64,000 bases of DNA, from NCBI RefSeq assembly GCF_026020075.1, contig NZ_CP102772.1, positions 3,756,501-3,820,500 of the forward strand. Direction: 5' to 3'. This DNA comes from Bosea sp. NBC_00550. GTDB lineage: Bacteria > Pseudomonadota > Alphaproteobacteria > Rhizobiales > Beijerinckiaceae. Shown piece by piece: positions 35,948-44,963 of this stretch (position 1 is the stretch's first letter; every line of letters begins with the position of its first letter). Made by a program: the position numbers and the translations under genes. The notes under the pieces are model-generated. The model ran no database searches, was not told the DNA's origin, and saw only the letters and a list, made by a program, of their open reading frames with translations.

Positions 35948-36290
35948 GCCCACGACGGTGCGTCCGCGAACGTCCGCAACGCGGATTCGGCGGATGGCAG
36001 CCTTGGACGGGTCTTCTTGCAATGCAGAGGCGCGGTCGAGACCGGTTGAGAGCGGGCCGACCTGCACCAGATGCATGTGGCACCGGAGGGCGGCCGATCG
36101 GAACGTTTGCGCGCTGTTCGCGCCCGCTGCTCGCCGCCGGGAGCCGACGAGCCCCTTCGACTGCGTCATGCAGCACGCGCGTTGCTTTCAGACCGGCTAA
36201 CGAATTGTCTGCGCCCTCGGGATCGTCTAGAGCCCGTCTTGCTGTCTACCGGAAAGCTTTCCTGCCGGAGACCTGCCGGAAGTTTCCGAG
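35948..36290. other. intergenic region between divergent MFS genes
   Basis: No gene seen. The region separates two divergent transporters. Near the right end is a perfect 12-bp palindrome, GGAAAGCTTTCC (36251-36262), 29 bases before the start at 36291, overlapping where a promoter or leader would be. It is a possible operator for the second transporter. Confidence 0.5.
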
Positions 36291-37517
36291 ATGACCGCCA
36301 GCGCACCGACCGCCTCCCCGACCCAAAGCGCCATGATGCCCGTGCTGATCGCGCTCAGCCTGACGCATCTGCTCAACGACATGATCCAGTCGCTGATCCC
36401 GGCGATCTACCCGATCATCAAGGAAAGCTACCGGCTGGATTTTGGGCAGATCGGCCTGATCACGCTGACCTTCCAGGTCTCGGCCTCGCTGCTGCAGCCC
36501 GCGGTCGGTCTCTACACCGACAAACATCCGATGCCCTATTCGATGGTCGTGGGCATGGGGTTCACGCTCGCGGGCCTCGTGGGCCTGTCCTATGCCGGCA
36601 GCTACGGGCTGCTGCTGGCTTCGGCCGCATGCGTCGGCGTCGGCTCCTCGATCTTCCACCCGGAGGCGACGCGCATGGCGCGCAATGCTTCGGGCGGGCA
36701 GCATGGGCTGGCGCAAGGCATCTTCCAGGTCGGCGGGCAGACGGGCGGAGCGCTCGGGCCGCTGCTGGCGGCTTTCATCATCGTGCCACGCGGGCAAGGC
36801 AGCCTCGCCTGGTTTTCGGTCGCGGCTCTGATCGCCATGGTCCTGATGGTCTGGACCGCCGCGAGCTATGCCCGGCTCGACAAGGCGCGTCCCGCCAAGA
36901 CTGCGGCCCCGGCTGGCGCCGCGCCGGCCAGGCCCGGTCGGCGTTCGGTCGCCTTCGCGATCACGATCCTGATCGTGCTGCTGTTCTCGAAGAACGCGTA
37001 TACGGCGAGCTTCACCTCGTTCTACACCTTCTACCTGATCGGAAAGTTCGGCATTTCCGTGCAGAACTCGCAGGTGATGCTGTTCCTCTTCCTGGCCTCC
37101 TCGGCGGCGGGAGCGCTCGGTGGCGGCATGCTGGGAGACCGGATCGGCCGCAACAAGATCATCTGGTTCTCGATCCTGGGCGCGCTGCCGTTCACGCTGA
37201 TCCTGCCCTATGCCGATCTGTTCTGGACAGGCGTGCTGACGATCCTGATCAACCTGATCATGTCGAGCGCCTTCGCGGCGATCCTGATCTACGCGCTGGA
37301 ACTGCTGCCCGGCCGCGTCGGGTTGGTGGGCGGCTTCTTCTACGGCCTGTCCTTCGGCCTCGGCGGCCTGGCCGCAGCGCTGCTCGGCGAGTTCGCCGAC
37401 ATCATCAGCATCGAGGCGGTCTACAAGATCTGCTCGTTCATTCCGCTGATCGGATTGCTGGCCTGGTTCCTGCCGCGATTGAGCACCAACCCGGCCGGCG
37501 CGCGGGCCGGGCATTGA
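36291..37517 (+). CDS. MFS transporter, fosmidomycin-resistance (Fsr) type
   Basis: A 408-residue, 12-helix transporter matching the Fsr subfamily: THLLNDMIQSLIPAIYPIIK, QVSASLLQPAVGLYTDKHPM, SSIFHPEATRMARNASGGQH and GIFQVGGQTGGALGPLLAA are characteristic. Fsr proteins are proton-driven drug exporters; physiological substrates are generally unknown. The start follows GAAGTTTCCGAG. Standing alone, it gives no pathway clue. Confidence 0.92.
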   Translation: MTASAPTASPTQSAMMPVLIALSLTHLLNDMIQSLIPAIYPIIKESYRLDFGQIGLITLTFQVSASLLQPAVGLYTDKHPMPYSMVVGMGFTLAGLVGLSYAGSYGLLLASAACVGVGSSIFHPEATRMARNASGGQHGLAQGIFQVGGQTGGALGPLLAAFIIVPRGQGSLAWFSVAALIAMVLMVWTAASYARLDKARPAKTAAPAGAAPARPGRRSVAFAITILIVLLFSKNAYTASFTSFYTFYLIGKFGISVQNSQVMLFLFLASSAAGALGGGMLGDRIGRNKIIWFSILGALPFTLILPYADLFWTGVLTILINLIMSSAFAAILIYALELLPGRVGLVGGFFYGLSFGLGGLAAALLGEFADIISIEAVYKICSFIPLIGLLAWFLPRLSTNPAGARAGH

Positions 37518-37669
37518 CCCGCCCAGGCAAGGTCAGGCGTCGCGACACATAGCGGCGCCTGGGGCTCGACGCTGTCCCCGACCATGGATACCCTGGAACA
37601 TAGAGTGTCAGCAGTCGCAGAGCGTTTCGCGATCCGGACTTAGCCGTGTCTCGAGGCTTGACCCAGCCG

Positions 37670-38026
37670 TCACGGCAGGTGCTGGTTCTCGAAGAAGCCG
37701 TCCAACGGAATCTGCGTCGTCTTCTCGAAATCATCCATCGCGTCGACAAGCCGCTGCCGATAGCTCAGCAAGGCCAGCAGCAGCTGCGCGGCGTCCCGCG
37801 AAAGCCCGTACCGGGCCCAGCTTTCTGCCGTCCGCCGTTCCAGCCCGATCTGATCGCCGAAGGCTTCGACCGTTTCAAAGCCGAGGCCCCGAACGACGTC
37901 GAGCAGCTCTTCCGGCGACATCCGCGGCTTCACAACGTGCGAATGCACCCGTTCCAGGACAAGGCGGATATCCGACGGCCGAAATTGCAACGAGTTACGA
38001 GCAAACTGCTCGAAGTTGTTCGCCAT
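37670..38026 (-). CDS. small protein with predicted helix-turn-helix
   Basis: A 118-residue all-helical protein. Residues ~53-90 (VEAFGDQIGLERRTAESWAR followed by YGLSRDAAQLLLALL) look like an XRE-type helix-turn-helix, though I do not recognise a named family. No signal peptide or membrane segment. It begins 12 bases after the SorC regulator gene on the same strand and is probably cotranscribed with it, with AGGGAGCAGG before the ATG. A co-regulator role is possible but unproven. Confidence 0.68.
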   Translation of the reverse strand: MANNFEQFARNSLQFRPSDIRLVLERVHSHVVKPRMSPEELLDVVRGLGFETVEAFGDQIGLERRTAESWARYGLSRDAAQLLLALLSYRQRLVDAMDDFEKTTQIPLDGFFENQHLP

Positions 38027-38038
38027 GATACCTGCTCC

Positions 38039-39046
38039 CTATGCGCTGATTCGCGCTTCTTTTTGAATCTGCGAGGCGCTGGTTTTCAGAAGCGCCTCGG
38101 CGGCACGTTCGTCCGTTATCAGCACCTTCGCGTCGCTTGCCCGCAAAGCCGCGCGGATCGACGCCTCCTTGTCGGCACCGCCGGCCGCGATCGCGACGAG
38201 CCCGATCCCCTTCAGATCGGCGGGGCTTACAGCCATGACCCGCCGGTTGACCGGGTGGTCGACCAGCTGTCCCTCTGCATCGATGAAATGACAGACCAGG
38301 TCGCCGACGGCTCCGGCCTTTCTAAGAGACGCCAAATCCGATTGCGGCAACAGGCCTTCGCGAAACAGGGTCGAACCCGGAACGAGGTCACCGACGCTGA
38401 CCAGGGCGATATCCGCCGCCCTGGCGCGTTCGCGCAACTCGCGCAGCGTCGGCTCGCGCCAGAGCGCATCTCGCAGCTCGGCATTCGAGACGAAGACCGG
38501 CGCCGTGAGCTGGAAGCAATCCGCCCCGAACATGTCGGCGACGCGGCGCGCCACGGCGGACGGGTTGATGCTGCGCGAATGGGTGAGCCCGCCGAGCAGC
38601 GAGACCACCGACATCGCCTCGATCTGGCGCGGCTGGATGCCGCGCAGGGCCTGATTGAGCGTCTGGCCCCAGCCGACAGCGAGCGACATGTTGTCCGTCA
38701 ACTTGTCGGAGAGCCACAGGCCGGCCGCGTAGCCGACGAGCGACGAAACATTGGCCGGATCCCGTGCCGCCGGCACCACGACAGCCTCATCCAGGCCGAA
38801 GGCCGTGACGAGGCCGCGCTCCAGCCCGGCCTGCCGCGCCGAACGCGCATCGATCCTGATCTTGACGAGGCCTTCGTTGCGGGCCGCCGCCAGCATGCGG
38901 ATCACCTTGATCCGGCTCAGGCCCAGAGCCTCGGCGATATGCTCCTGGGTCAGCCCTTCGACATAGTAGAGCCAGGCGGCGCGGACCTTGGCGTCCGCGA
39001 CCGGCACATCGCCGTGAATCTGTCCCGCTCCGAATGCGTCTTCCAC
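38039..39046 (-). CDS. SorC/DeoR-type sugar-binding transcriptional regulator
   Basis: A 335-residue regulator. The N-terminal helix-turn-helix is YVEGLTQEHIAEALGLSRIK followed by VIRMLAAARNEGLVKI; residues ~60-320 are the SorC sugar-phosphate-binding domain (GWGQTLNQALRGI, VVSLLGGLTHSRSINPSAVA, GDLVPGSTLF). It belongs to the group that includes the erythritol regulator EryD. It is divergent from the dehydrogenase operon; the palindrome at 39152-39181 is its likely site. Effector is probably a phosphorylated or acid sugar intermediate of that pathway. Confidence 0.93.
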   Translation of the reverse strand: MEDAFGAGQIHGDVPVADAKVRAAWLYYVEGLTQEHIAEALGLSRIKVIRMLAAARNEGLVKIRIDARSARQAGLERGLVTAFGLDEAVVVPAARDPANVSSLVGYAAGLWLSDKLTDNMSLAVGWGQTLNQALRGIQPRQIEAMSVVSLLGGLTHSRSINPSAVARRVADMFGADCFQLTAPVFVSNAELRDALWREPTLRELRERARAADIALVSVGDLVPGSTLFREGLLPQSDLASLRKAGAVGDLVCHFIDAEGQLVDHPVNRRVMAVSPADLKGIGLVAIAAGGADKEASIRAALRASDAKVLITDERAAEALLKTSASQIQKEARISA

Positions 39047-39135
39047 CGTTGCTCCCGCAGCCTCGCCTCCGGCTGTCTCCCTGCAGCATCACAGCATCAC
39101 GCCCCCGAAGGCAACCTGTTTGAACATCTGTGCGC

Positions 39136-39181
39136 TTGACAGCACCAAAGCTATGTTCTTTTGTGCCAATCAAAGAACATA
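39136..39181 (+). promoter_or_regulatory. SorC operator overlapping a promoter
   Basis: Perfect 10-bp arms TATGTTCTTT (39152-39161) and AAAGAACATA (39172-39181) flank a 10-base spacer. A related half-site (GAACAT) occurs at 39123. TTGACA at 39136-39141 places the -10 region inside the left arm, so bound repressor would block transcription of the operon starting at 39204. Symmetry and arm length fit a SorC-family tetramer site. Confidence 0.65.
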
Positions 39182-39203
39182 TGTCCTAGGGAGATGTCAC
39201 GAC

Positions 39204-40565
39204 ATGGCCGCGATCCTGACGCAGCCGCCTCTCGGCGCGCCCGCCGCCGGCCTGTCCCTGGCCGAGGCGCTGGACCTGCGCGACAAGGCCGGCAAGCCTG
39301 TGCGCGTCGGTCTGATCGGCGCCGGCCAGATGGGCACCGACATCGTCGTGCAGATCTCGCAGATGACCGGCATCGAGATCGCGGCGGTGGCCGACATCGC
39401 ACCTGACCGCGTCACCGAGGCCGCCGCGCTCGCCGGCCGCAAGGGCGAGGTCGATTCGATCTCCGACGAAGCCGGGCTCGAAGCCGCCCGCCGCAAGGGT
39501 CGCATCGCCGCGACGACTTCGCTCGACCTGATCTGCCGCTCGCCCTCGGTCGACGTCATCATCGACGCCACGGGCAATCCCGAGGCCGGCTCGCGCGTCG
39601 CGCTGACCGCGATCGCCGCGCGCAAGCACATCGTGATGATGAATGTCGAGGCCGACATCACCATCGGCTCCTATCTCGCGGTCGAGGCGGCCAAGGCCGG
39701 CGTCGTCTACACGCTGGGCGCCGGCGACGAGCCCGCCGCCGCGATGGAGCTGATCAACTTCATCCGCGCCATGGGCTACCCGGTCGTCGCTGCCGGCAAG
39801 GGCAAGAACAATCCCTTCCGCATCGACGCCGTCCCTGCCGATTATGTCGAGGAAGCCAAGCGCCGGAACATGAACCCGCGCATGCTCGTCGAGTTCGTCG
39901 ACGGCTCGAAGACGATGGTCGAGATGGTCGCCATCGCCAATGCCTGCGGCTTCACCCCCGATATCCCCGGCATGCACGGCCCGGCCGCGCCGAAGGACGA
40001 ATTGCAGAACTATTTCTGCCCGAAGGAGGAAGGCGGCCTGCTCTCGCACAAGGGGGTGGTCGATTTCTCGGTGGCCAAGGGCGTCGCACCAGGCGTCTTC
40101 GCCATCGCCGAGATGCGCCATCCCCGCGTCCGCGAGCGGATGAGCGACCTGCATCTCGGCCCCGGCCCCTACTACTCCTTCTTCCGGCCCTATCACTTGA
40201 CCAGCTTGGAAGTGCCGCTCTCGGCCGCCGCAGCCACGATCTTCAACCAGAGCCATATGCGCCCACTGCCGATACCGACCTCGGAAGTCGGCTGCGTCGC
40301 CAAGCGCGACCTTGCCGCCGGCGAGACGCTCGATGCCATCGGCGAATACGGCTATCGCGGCTTCGCCTTGTCGCGAGCCGATGCGCAGGCGCGCAAGGTC
40401 CTGCCGATCGGCCTCGCCCAGGGCGCGACGATGACGCGGCCCGTCCGCAAGGGCGCGCTGATCACGCTGGCCGACGCCACCCCCGACGAGCGGCTCAAGA
40501 TCGTCGAGGTGCGCCGCGCCCAGGACGCGATGATCGCCGCGCTGACCTCCGGAGCCCAGGCATGA
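39204..40565 (+). CDS. NAD-binding homoserine-dehydrogenase-like protein with SAF domain
   Basis: A 453-residue protein of the group annotated as predicted homoserine dehydrogenase with C-terminal SAF domain (COG4091 type). Residues 32-55 form the nucleotide site (VRVGLIGAGQMGTDIVVQIS); the catalytic part includes DATGNPEAG, MMNVEADITIG and GAGDEPAAAMELINFI; the SAF part is near residues 360-430 (EVGCVAKRDLAAGETLDAIG). It is not a biosynthetic homoserine dehydrogenase, since threonine genes are absent and the C-terminus differs. It opens an operon with a TPP-dependent dehydrogenase and likely oxidises a hydroxy acid or polyol derivative. ATG 39204 follows CTAGGGAGATG. Confidence 0.88.
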   Translation: MAAILTQPPLGAPAAGLSLAEALDLRDKAGKPVRVGLIGAGQMGTDIVVQISQMTGIEIAAVADIAPDRVTEAAALAGRKGEVDSISDEAGLEAARRKGRIAATTSLDLICRSPSVDVIIDATGNPEAGSRVALTAIAARKHIVMMNVEADITIGSYLAVEAAKAGVVYTLGAGDEPAAAMELINFIRAMGYPVVAAGKGKNNPFRIDAVPADYVEEAKRRNMNPRMLVEFVDGSKTMVEMVAIANACGFTPDIPGMHGPAAPKDELQNYFCPKEEGGLLSHKGVVDFSVAKGVAPGVFAIAEMRHPRVRERMSDLHLGPGPYYSFFRPYHLTSLEVPLSAAAATIFNQSHMRPLPIPTSEVGCVAKRDLAAGETLDAIGEYGYRGFALSRADAQARKVLPIGLAQGATMTRPVRKGALITLADATPDERLKIVEVRRAQDAMIAALTSGAQA

Positions 40566-41590
40566 GCGCACGCAAGACAGACGAGATGGCGAGCGCCGGG
40601 CTCAAGCCGAACCAGCGGCCGGAGCTCGCCGCGCTCGACGACGAAACGATCGCGCGCGCGCTGATGCGCATGCACCTCATCCGCAAGTTCGAGGAAGCCG
40701 CCGAGGCGAGCTATATGCGCGGGCTGATCCACGGCACGATGCATCTCTCGATCGGGCAGGAAGCGAGCGCGGTCGGCACGACGCTGCCGCTCGAAGCGCA
40801 CGACTACATCCTCTCGACCCATCGCGGCCATGGCCACTGCATCGCGCGCGGCGCCGAGCCGAAGCTGATGTTCGCCGAATTCTTCGGCAAGGAGACCGGC
40901 TACTGCAAGGGCCGCGGCGGCTCGATGCACATTGCCGATGTCGAGGGCGGCAACCTCGGCGCCAACGGCATCGTCGGCGGCGGGCTGCCGATCGCGGTCG
41001 GCGTCGGCATGAGCATCAAGGCCCAGAAGAACGGCCGGGTCTGCATGGTCTTCTTCGGCGACGGTGCCTCGAATGAAGGTGCCTTCCACGAGGCGCTGAA
41101 CATGGCCTCGATCTGGAAGCTGCCGGTGGTCTTCGTCTGCGAGAACAACAAATACGGCATGTCGATGGACATCAACCGCGCCATGGCCGTGGCGAACGTC
41201 GCGGACCGCGCGAGCGCCTATGGCATGCCCGGCCATTGCCTCGACGGCAACGACCTCGCCGGCGTCGCGGCGGTGGCGAAGGAAGCGATCGCGCGGGCCC
41301 GCTCCGGCGATGGCCCTTCCCTGATCGAGTGCAAGACCTATCGCTGGCGCGGCCATTCCAAGAGCGACCGCAATCTCTACCGCACCAAGGAAGAGATCGA
41401 GGAGTGGCGCAACCAGGACCCGATCCGGCGGCTGGAGGACGAGCTCAAGGCGCATGACCGCTTCGACGCCACGGCGCTGATGAAGCTGGAAGAGGACGCC
41501 CAGCGCGACATCGACGCCTCCGTCGAATTCGCCCGCACCTGCCCGGACCCCGATCCGAAAGACCTGACCCGTGACGTCTATGCCCTCTGA
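40562..41590 (+). CDS. 2-oxo-acid / acetoin dehydrogenase E1 component, alpha subunit
   Basis: A 342-residue thiamine-diphosphate subunit. The TPP motif is [20 protein letters not shown] and ends [10 protein letters not shown] (GDG...NN). Other landmarks are [34 protein letters not shown] and [15 protein letters not shown]. Length and sequence match PdhA/AcoA-type alpha subunits of alpha2beta2 E1. It overlaps the SAF-dehydrogenase gene by four bases and the beta-subunit gene by eleven. With E2 it decarboxylates a 2-oxo acid or cleaves a diketone/acyloin to acyl-CoA. Confidence 0.94.
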   Translation: MSARKTDEMASAGLKPNQRPELAALDDETIARALMRMHLIRKFEEAAEASYMRGLIHGTMHLSIGQEASAVGTTLPLEAHDYILSTHRGHGHCIARGAEPKLMFAEFFGKETGYCKGRGGSMHIADVEGGNLGANGIVGGGLPIAVGVGMSIKAQKNGRVCMVFFGDGASNEGAFHEALNMASIWKLPVVFVCENNKYGMSMDINRAMAVANVADRASAYGMPGHCLDGNDLAGVAAVAKEAIARARSGDGPSLIECKTYRWRGHSKSDRNLYRTKEEIEEWRNQDPIRRLEDELKAHDRFDATALMKLEEDAQRDIDASVEFARTCPDPDPKDLTRDVYAL

Positions 41591-42602
41591 CACGCTCGAA
41601 GCCGCAAACGAGATCCGCGAGCTGTCCTATGCCGAGGCGGTGCGCGAGGCGCTCGGCCAGGCGATGGAGGCCGATGAGCGCGTCTTCCTCTTCGGCGAGG
41701 ATGTCGGCGTCTATGGCGGCGCCTTCGGCGTCTCCGGTGACCTCGTCCACCGCTTCGGCAAGGACCGCGTGATCGATACGCCGATCAGCGAGCTCGGCAT
41801 TGCCGGCGCCGCGGTCGGCGCCGCGATCACCGGCATGCGCCCTGTGCTGGAGATTCAGTTCTCGGATTTCGTCACGCTGGCCATGGAACAGCTCGTCAAC
41901 CAGGCGGCCAAGATCCGCTTCATGTTCGGCGGCAAGGCGAGCGTTCCGATGGTGGTGCGCCTGCCCGGCGGCTCCGGCACCGGCGCCGCTGCCCAGCACA
42001 GCCAGAGCCTGGAAGCTTGGTTCGCCCATGTGCCGGGGCTGAAGGTCCTGCAGCCGAGCACCCCGCATGACGCCAAGGGAATGCTGCTCGCCGCCATCGA
42101 CGACCCCAACCCCGTCCTGATCTTCGAGCACAAGCTGCTCTACAAGACCAAGGGCCACGTCCCGGCCGAGGCTTATCGCGTGCCGATCGGTCAGGCGGCG
42201 ATCCGCCGCGAGGGCGGGGACATCACCATCGTCGGCTCCTCGATCATGGCCCGCAAGGCCGAAGCCGCCGCCGAGCGGCTCGCCGCCGATGGCATCTCGG
42301 CCGAGGTCATCGACCTGCGCTCGATCCGGCCGATCGACTTCACCACCATCGCCGAGAGCGTGCGCAAGACGCACCGCCTGCTCGTCGTCTACGAGGGCGT
42401 CAAGACCATGGGCATCGGTGCCGAGATCTCGGCGATGATCGCCGAGAGCGAGGTCTTCGATTTCCTCGACGCGCCCATCATCCGGCTCGGCGGCGCCGAT
42501 GCACCGATCCCCTATAATCCGGTGCTGGAGAAGGCCGCCGTCCCGCAGGAGGACGACATCGTCGCCGCGGCCACCAACCTCGTCCGCCGCGGGGAAGCCT
42601 GA
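41580..42602 (+). CDS. 2-oxo-acid / acetoin dehydrogenase E1 component, beta subunit
   Basis: A 340-residue transketolase-like beta subunit. Landmarks: [65 protein letters not shown] and [16 protein letters not shown], all PdhB/AcoB-like. ATG 41580 and an in-frame GTG at 41571 are both possible. The stop shares one base with the E2 start. The alpha-beta split rules out the homodimeric AceE type. Confidence 0.94.
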   Translation: MPSDTLEAANEIRELSYAEAVREALGQAMEADERVFLFGEDVGVYGGAFGVSGDLVHRFGKDRVIDTPISELGIAGAAVGAAITGMRPVLEIQFSDFVTLAMEQLVNQAAKIRFMFGGKASVPMVVRLPGGSGTGAAAQHSQSLEAWFAHVPGLKVLQPSTPHDAKGMLLAAIDDPNPVLIFEHKLLYKTKGHVPAEAYRVPIGQAAIRREGGDITIVGSSIMARKAEAAAERLAADGISAEVIDLRSIRPIDFTTIAESVRKTHRLLVVYEGVKTMGIGAEISAMIAESEVFDFLDAPIIRLGGADAPIPYNPVLEKAAVPQEDDIVAAATNLVRRGEA

Positions 42603-43831
42603 TGCCGGTCGAGGTCATCCTCCCCAAGGTCGACATGGACATGGAGACGGGCACGATCGAGGCCTGGCATGTCAAGGAAGGCGACCTCGTCCGCCAGGGC
42701 GACACGATCTTCGAGATCGGCACCAACAAGGCCGTGATGGAGGTCGAGGCGCCGGCAACAGGCGCAATCCGCGGCCTCAAGCTCGAAACCGGCGTGCCGA
42801 TCACGGTTGGCACGCCCGTCGCCTGGATCTACCTCGACGGCGAGGCCGCCACCACGCCGTCCGAGCCGGCAGCCGCTGCGGCTCCCGTAGCGGCTGCCAC
42901 ACTCGCACCGCCGGAGGCACCGGTCGCTCCGGCTCCGACCGCATCCACCACGTCCGGTCTGCGCGCCACGCCGCTCGCCCGCCGCATCGCGCGTCAGAAC
43001 AGCCTCGATCTCAGCATCGTGGCCGGAACCGGCCCCCGCGGACGCATCGGCGAAGCGGATGTGAAGCGCCATCTGGAACAGAAGCCCCGTTGCGCTCCCG
43101 CGCAGGAGGCACGCCCGGCTCCGCCTGCACCCGCGAGCGCTTCCGAAGGCCGGCTGCAGCCCTTCTCGGCGATCCGCCGCATCGTCGCGAACCGGCTCTC
43201 CGAGAGTATGCGCACGGCGCCGCATTTCTATCTCACCTCCGAGATCGAGATGAGCGCATCGCGCGATCTGCTGCGCCGCCTCGCCGCCCGTCATGAGCGC
43301 ATCGGCGCGCCCAAGCCCAGCATCACCGTACTGATCGCCCGCATCGCCGCCCGCGTCCTGCGCGACCACCCGGTCATCAACGCATCCGTCGAGGGCGAGG
43401 CGACACGCTTCCACGAGCGCGTCGACATCGGCATCGCCATGGAGCGTGACGGCAATCTCGTCGTCCCCGTGCTGCGCGATGCCGGCAGCATGGACATGCC
43501 GGCGATGACGCGCGAATTCGCGAGGCTGCGCGATGGCATGGCGAACCGCACGCTCACCCCGGCGGAGCTCGGCGGCGGCACCTTCACCATCTCCAATCTC
43601 GGCATGTACGGCGTCGACAGCTTCACCGCGATCATCAACCCGCCGCAGGGCGCGATCCTCGCGGTCGGCCGCACCGTCGACAAGCCGGTGGGTCGGGACG
43701 GGCAGATCGTGCTCAGGCCGATGGCGAATTTCACGCTGTCCTCGGATCACCGGATCGTCGACGGCGTCGCCGCCGCGCGCTTCATGGCCGATCTGCGCGA
43801 GGCGCTGGAAAGCCCCGAGGTACTTTTGTGA
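42602..43831 (+). CDS. dihydrolipoamide acyltransferase E2 component
   Basis: A 409-residue acyltransferase. The lipoyl domain spans residues 1-78 with lipoyl lysine K43 (EIGTNKAVMEVEAP). An Ala/Pro linker follows, then the peripheral-subunit-binding domain (TPLARRIARQNSLDLSIVAG) and the catalytic core from ~180, ending with the active-site DHRIVDGVAAARF. One lipoyl domain is present. No E3 (dihydrolipoamide dehydrogenase) gene follows, so the complex must borrow E3 from elsewhere. Closes the SorC-controlled operon. Confidence 0.94.
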   Translation: MPVEVILPKVDMDMETGTIEAWHVKEGDLVRQGDTIFEIGTNKAVMEVEAPATGAIRGLKLETGVPITVGTPVAWIYLDGEAATTPSEPAAAAAPVAAATLAPPEAPVAPAPTASTTSGLRATPLARRIARQNSLDLSIVAGTGPRGRIGEADVKRHLEQKPRCAPAQEARPAPPAPASASEGRLQPFSAIRRIVANRLSESMRTAPHFYLTSEIEMSASRDLLRRLAARHERIGAPKPSITVLIARIAARVLRDHPVINASVEGEATRFHERVDIGIAMERDGNLVVPVLRDAGSMDMPAMTREFARLRDGMANRTLTPAELGGGTFTISNLGMYGVDSFTAIINPPQGAILAVGRTVDKPVGRDGQIVLRPMANFTLSSDHRIVDGVAAARFMADLREALESPEVLL

Positions 43832-43947
43832 TTGAAGGGCGTTCGCGGCCGAGCAAGGACGCGAATTGCCGGCTATAGATCATCGCAGTGCAAGATCGAC
43901 CATCGCAACGGGCGTAAAGGTCGACGGCGAACAACGGAGGAGATGAA

Positions 43948-44946
43948 ATGATGACCCAGACGAGACGCAAATTCATAATGGCGGCGGCCTTCGGCGCGCT
44001 GATCGCCGCTGCTCCGGCCTTCGCGCAAGCGCCTTCGGGCAAGCTCGTGCTCTACACCTCGCAGCCGGAGAAGGATGCGGCACAGACGACGGCGGCCTTC
44101 AAGAAGGCCTACCCGAATGTCGAGATCGATATCTTCCGCTCCGGCACGACCGAGGTGATGGGCAAGCTCGCCGCCGAGATCTCGGCCGGCCAGCCCAGCG
44201 CCGACGTGCTGCTGATCGCCGATGCCGCGAGCATGGAGATCCTGAAGGGCCAGAAGCAGCTTCTCGCCTATCCCGGCGCCAAGACCGACGGCCTGCAGGC
44301 TGGCTCCTTCGACGCCGACAAGACCTATTTCGGCTCGAAGCTGATCACCACCGGCATCGCCTACAACACCGCCGCCAAGGAGAAGCCAACCTCCTGGACC
44401 GATCTCGACAAGCCCTCCTACAAGGGCCAGATCTCGATGCCGAGCCCGCTCTATTCGGGTGCGGCCGCGATCATGCTCTCGACCATGACGGCCCGGCCCG
44501 ATCTCGGCTGGAAGCTTTTCGAGGGGCTGAAAGCCAATGAAGCTGTCGCCGTGCGCGGCAACGGCGCCGTGCTGCGCTCGGTCGCCACCGGCGAGAAGGC
44601 TTACGGCGTGCTGGTCGACTTCATGGCCTACAACGCCAAGAAGCAGGGCTCGCCGATCGACTTCGTCTTCCCGAAGGAAGGCGCTCCGGCCGTGACCGAA
44701 CCCGTCGCGATCGTGAAATCGACCAAGAACGAGGCGGCCGCCAAGGCCTTCGTCGACTTCATCCTCTCCGATGACGGGCAGAAGCTCGCGCTCTCGATGG
44801 GCTACATCCCGGCCAAGCCGAGCGTCGGCTCGCCCGCCTGGCTGCCGGAGGGCACCAAGATCAACGTCATGGCCTCCGACATCGCGGCGGTGGTCAAGGC
44901 GACCGAGGCCGACAAGGCCCGCTTCGCCACGATGTTCGGCAACTGA
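43948..44946 (+). CDS. ABC transporter substrate-binding protein, FbpA/AfuA-like
   Basis: Periplasmic binding protein of 332 residues with a signal peptide (residues 1-28, KFIMAAAFGALIAAAPAFAQ). The fold matches the family that holds ferric (FbpA), 2-aminoethylphosphonate and sugar-phosphate (AfuA) binders: GKLVLYTSQPEKDAAQTTAA, ADVLLIADAAS, TDLDKPSYKGQISMPSP. I do not see the paired tyrosines (YY) that bind iron in FbpA, so an anionic organic ligand, such as a phosphate ester, seems more likely. AACGGAGGAG precedes the ATG pair. First gene of a six-gene run ending with surE. Confidence 0.9.
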   Translation: MMTQTRRKFIMAAAFGALIAAAPAFAQAPSGKLVLYTSQPEKDAAQTTAAFKKAYPNVEIDIFRSGTTEVMGKLAAEISAGQPSADVLLIADAASMEILKGQKQLLAYPGAKTDGLQAGSFDADKTYFGSKLITTGIAYNTAAKEKPTSWTDLDKPSYKGQISMPSPLYSGAAAIMLSTMTARPDLGWKLFEGLKANEAVAVRGNGAVLRSVATGEKAYGVLVDFMAYNAKKQGSPIDFVFPKEGAPAVTEPVAIVKSTKNEAAAKAFVDFILSDDGQKLALSMGYIPAKPSVGSPAWLPEGTKINVMASDIAAVVKATEADKARFATMFGN

Positions 44947-44963
44947 GCTCCGGACGGGTGCGC

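Noticed and set aside
39204..40565. Homoserine dehydrogenase (hom)
   Set aside because: The NAD domain is similar, but the C-terminal SAF domain and the oxo-acid dehydrogenase operon do not fit threonine biosynthesis.
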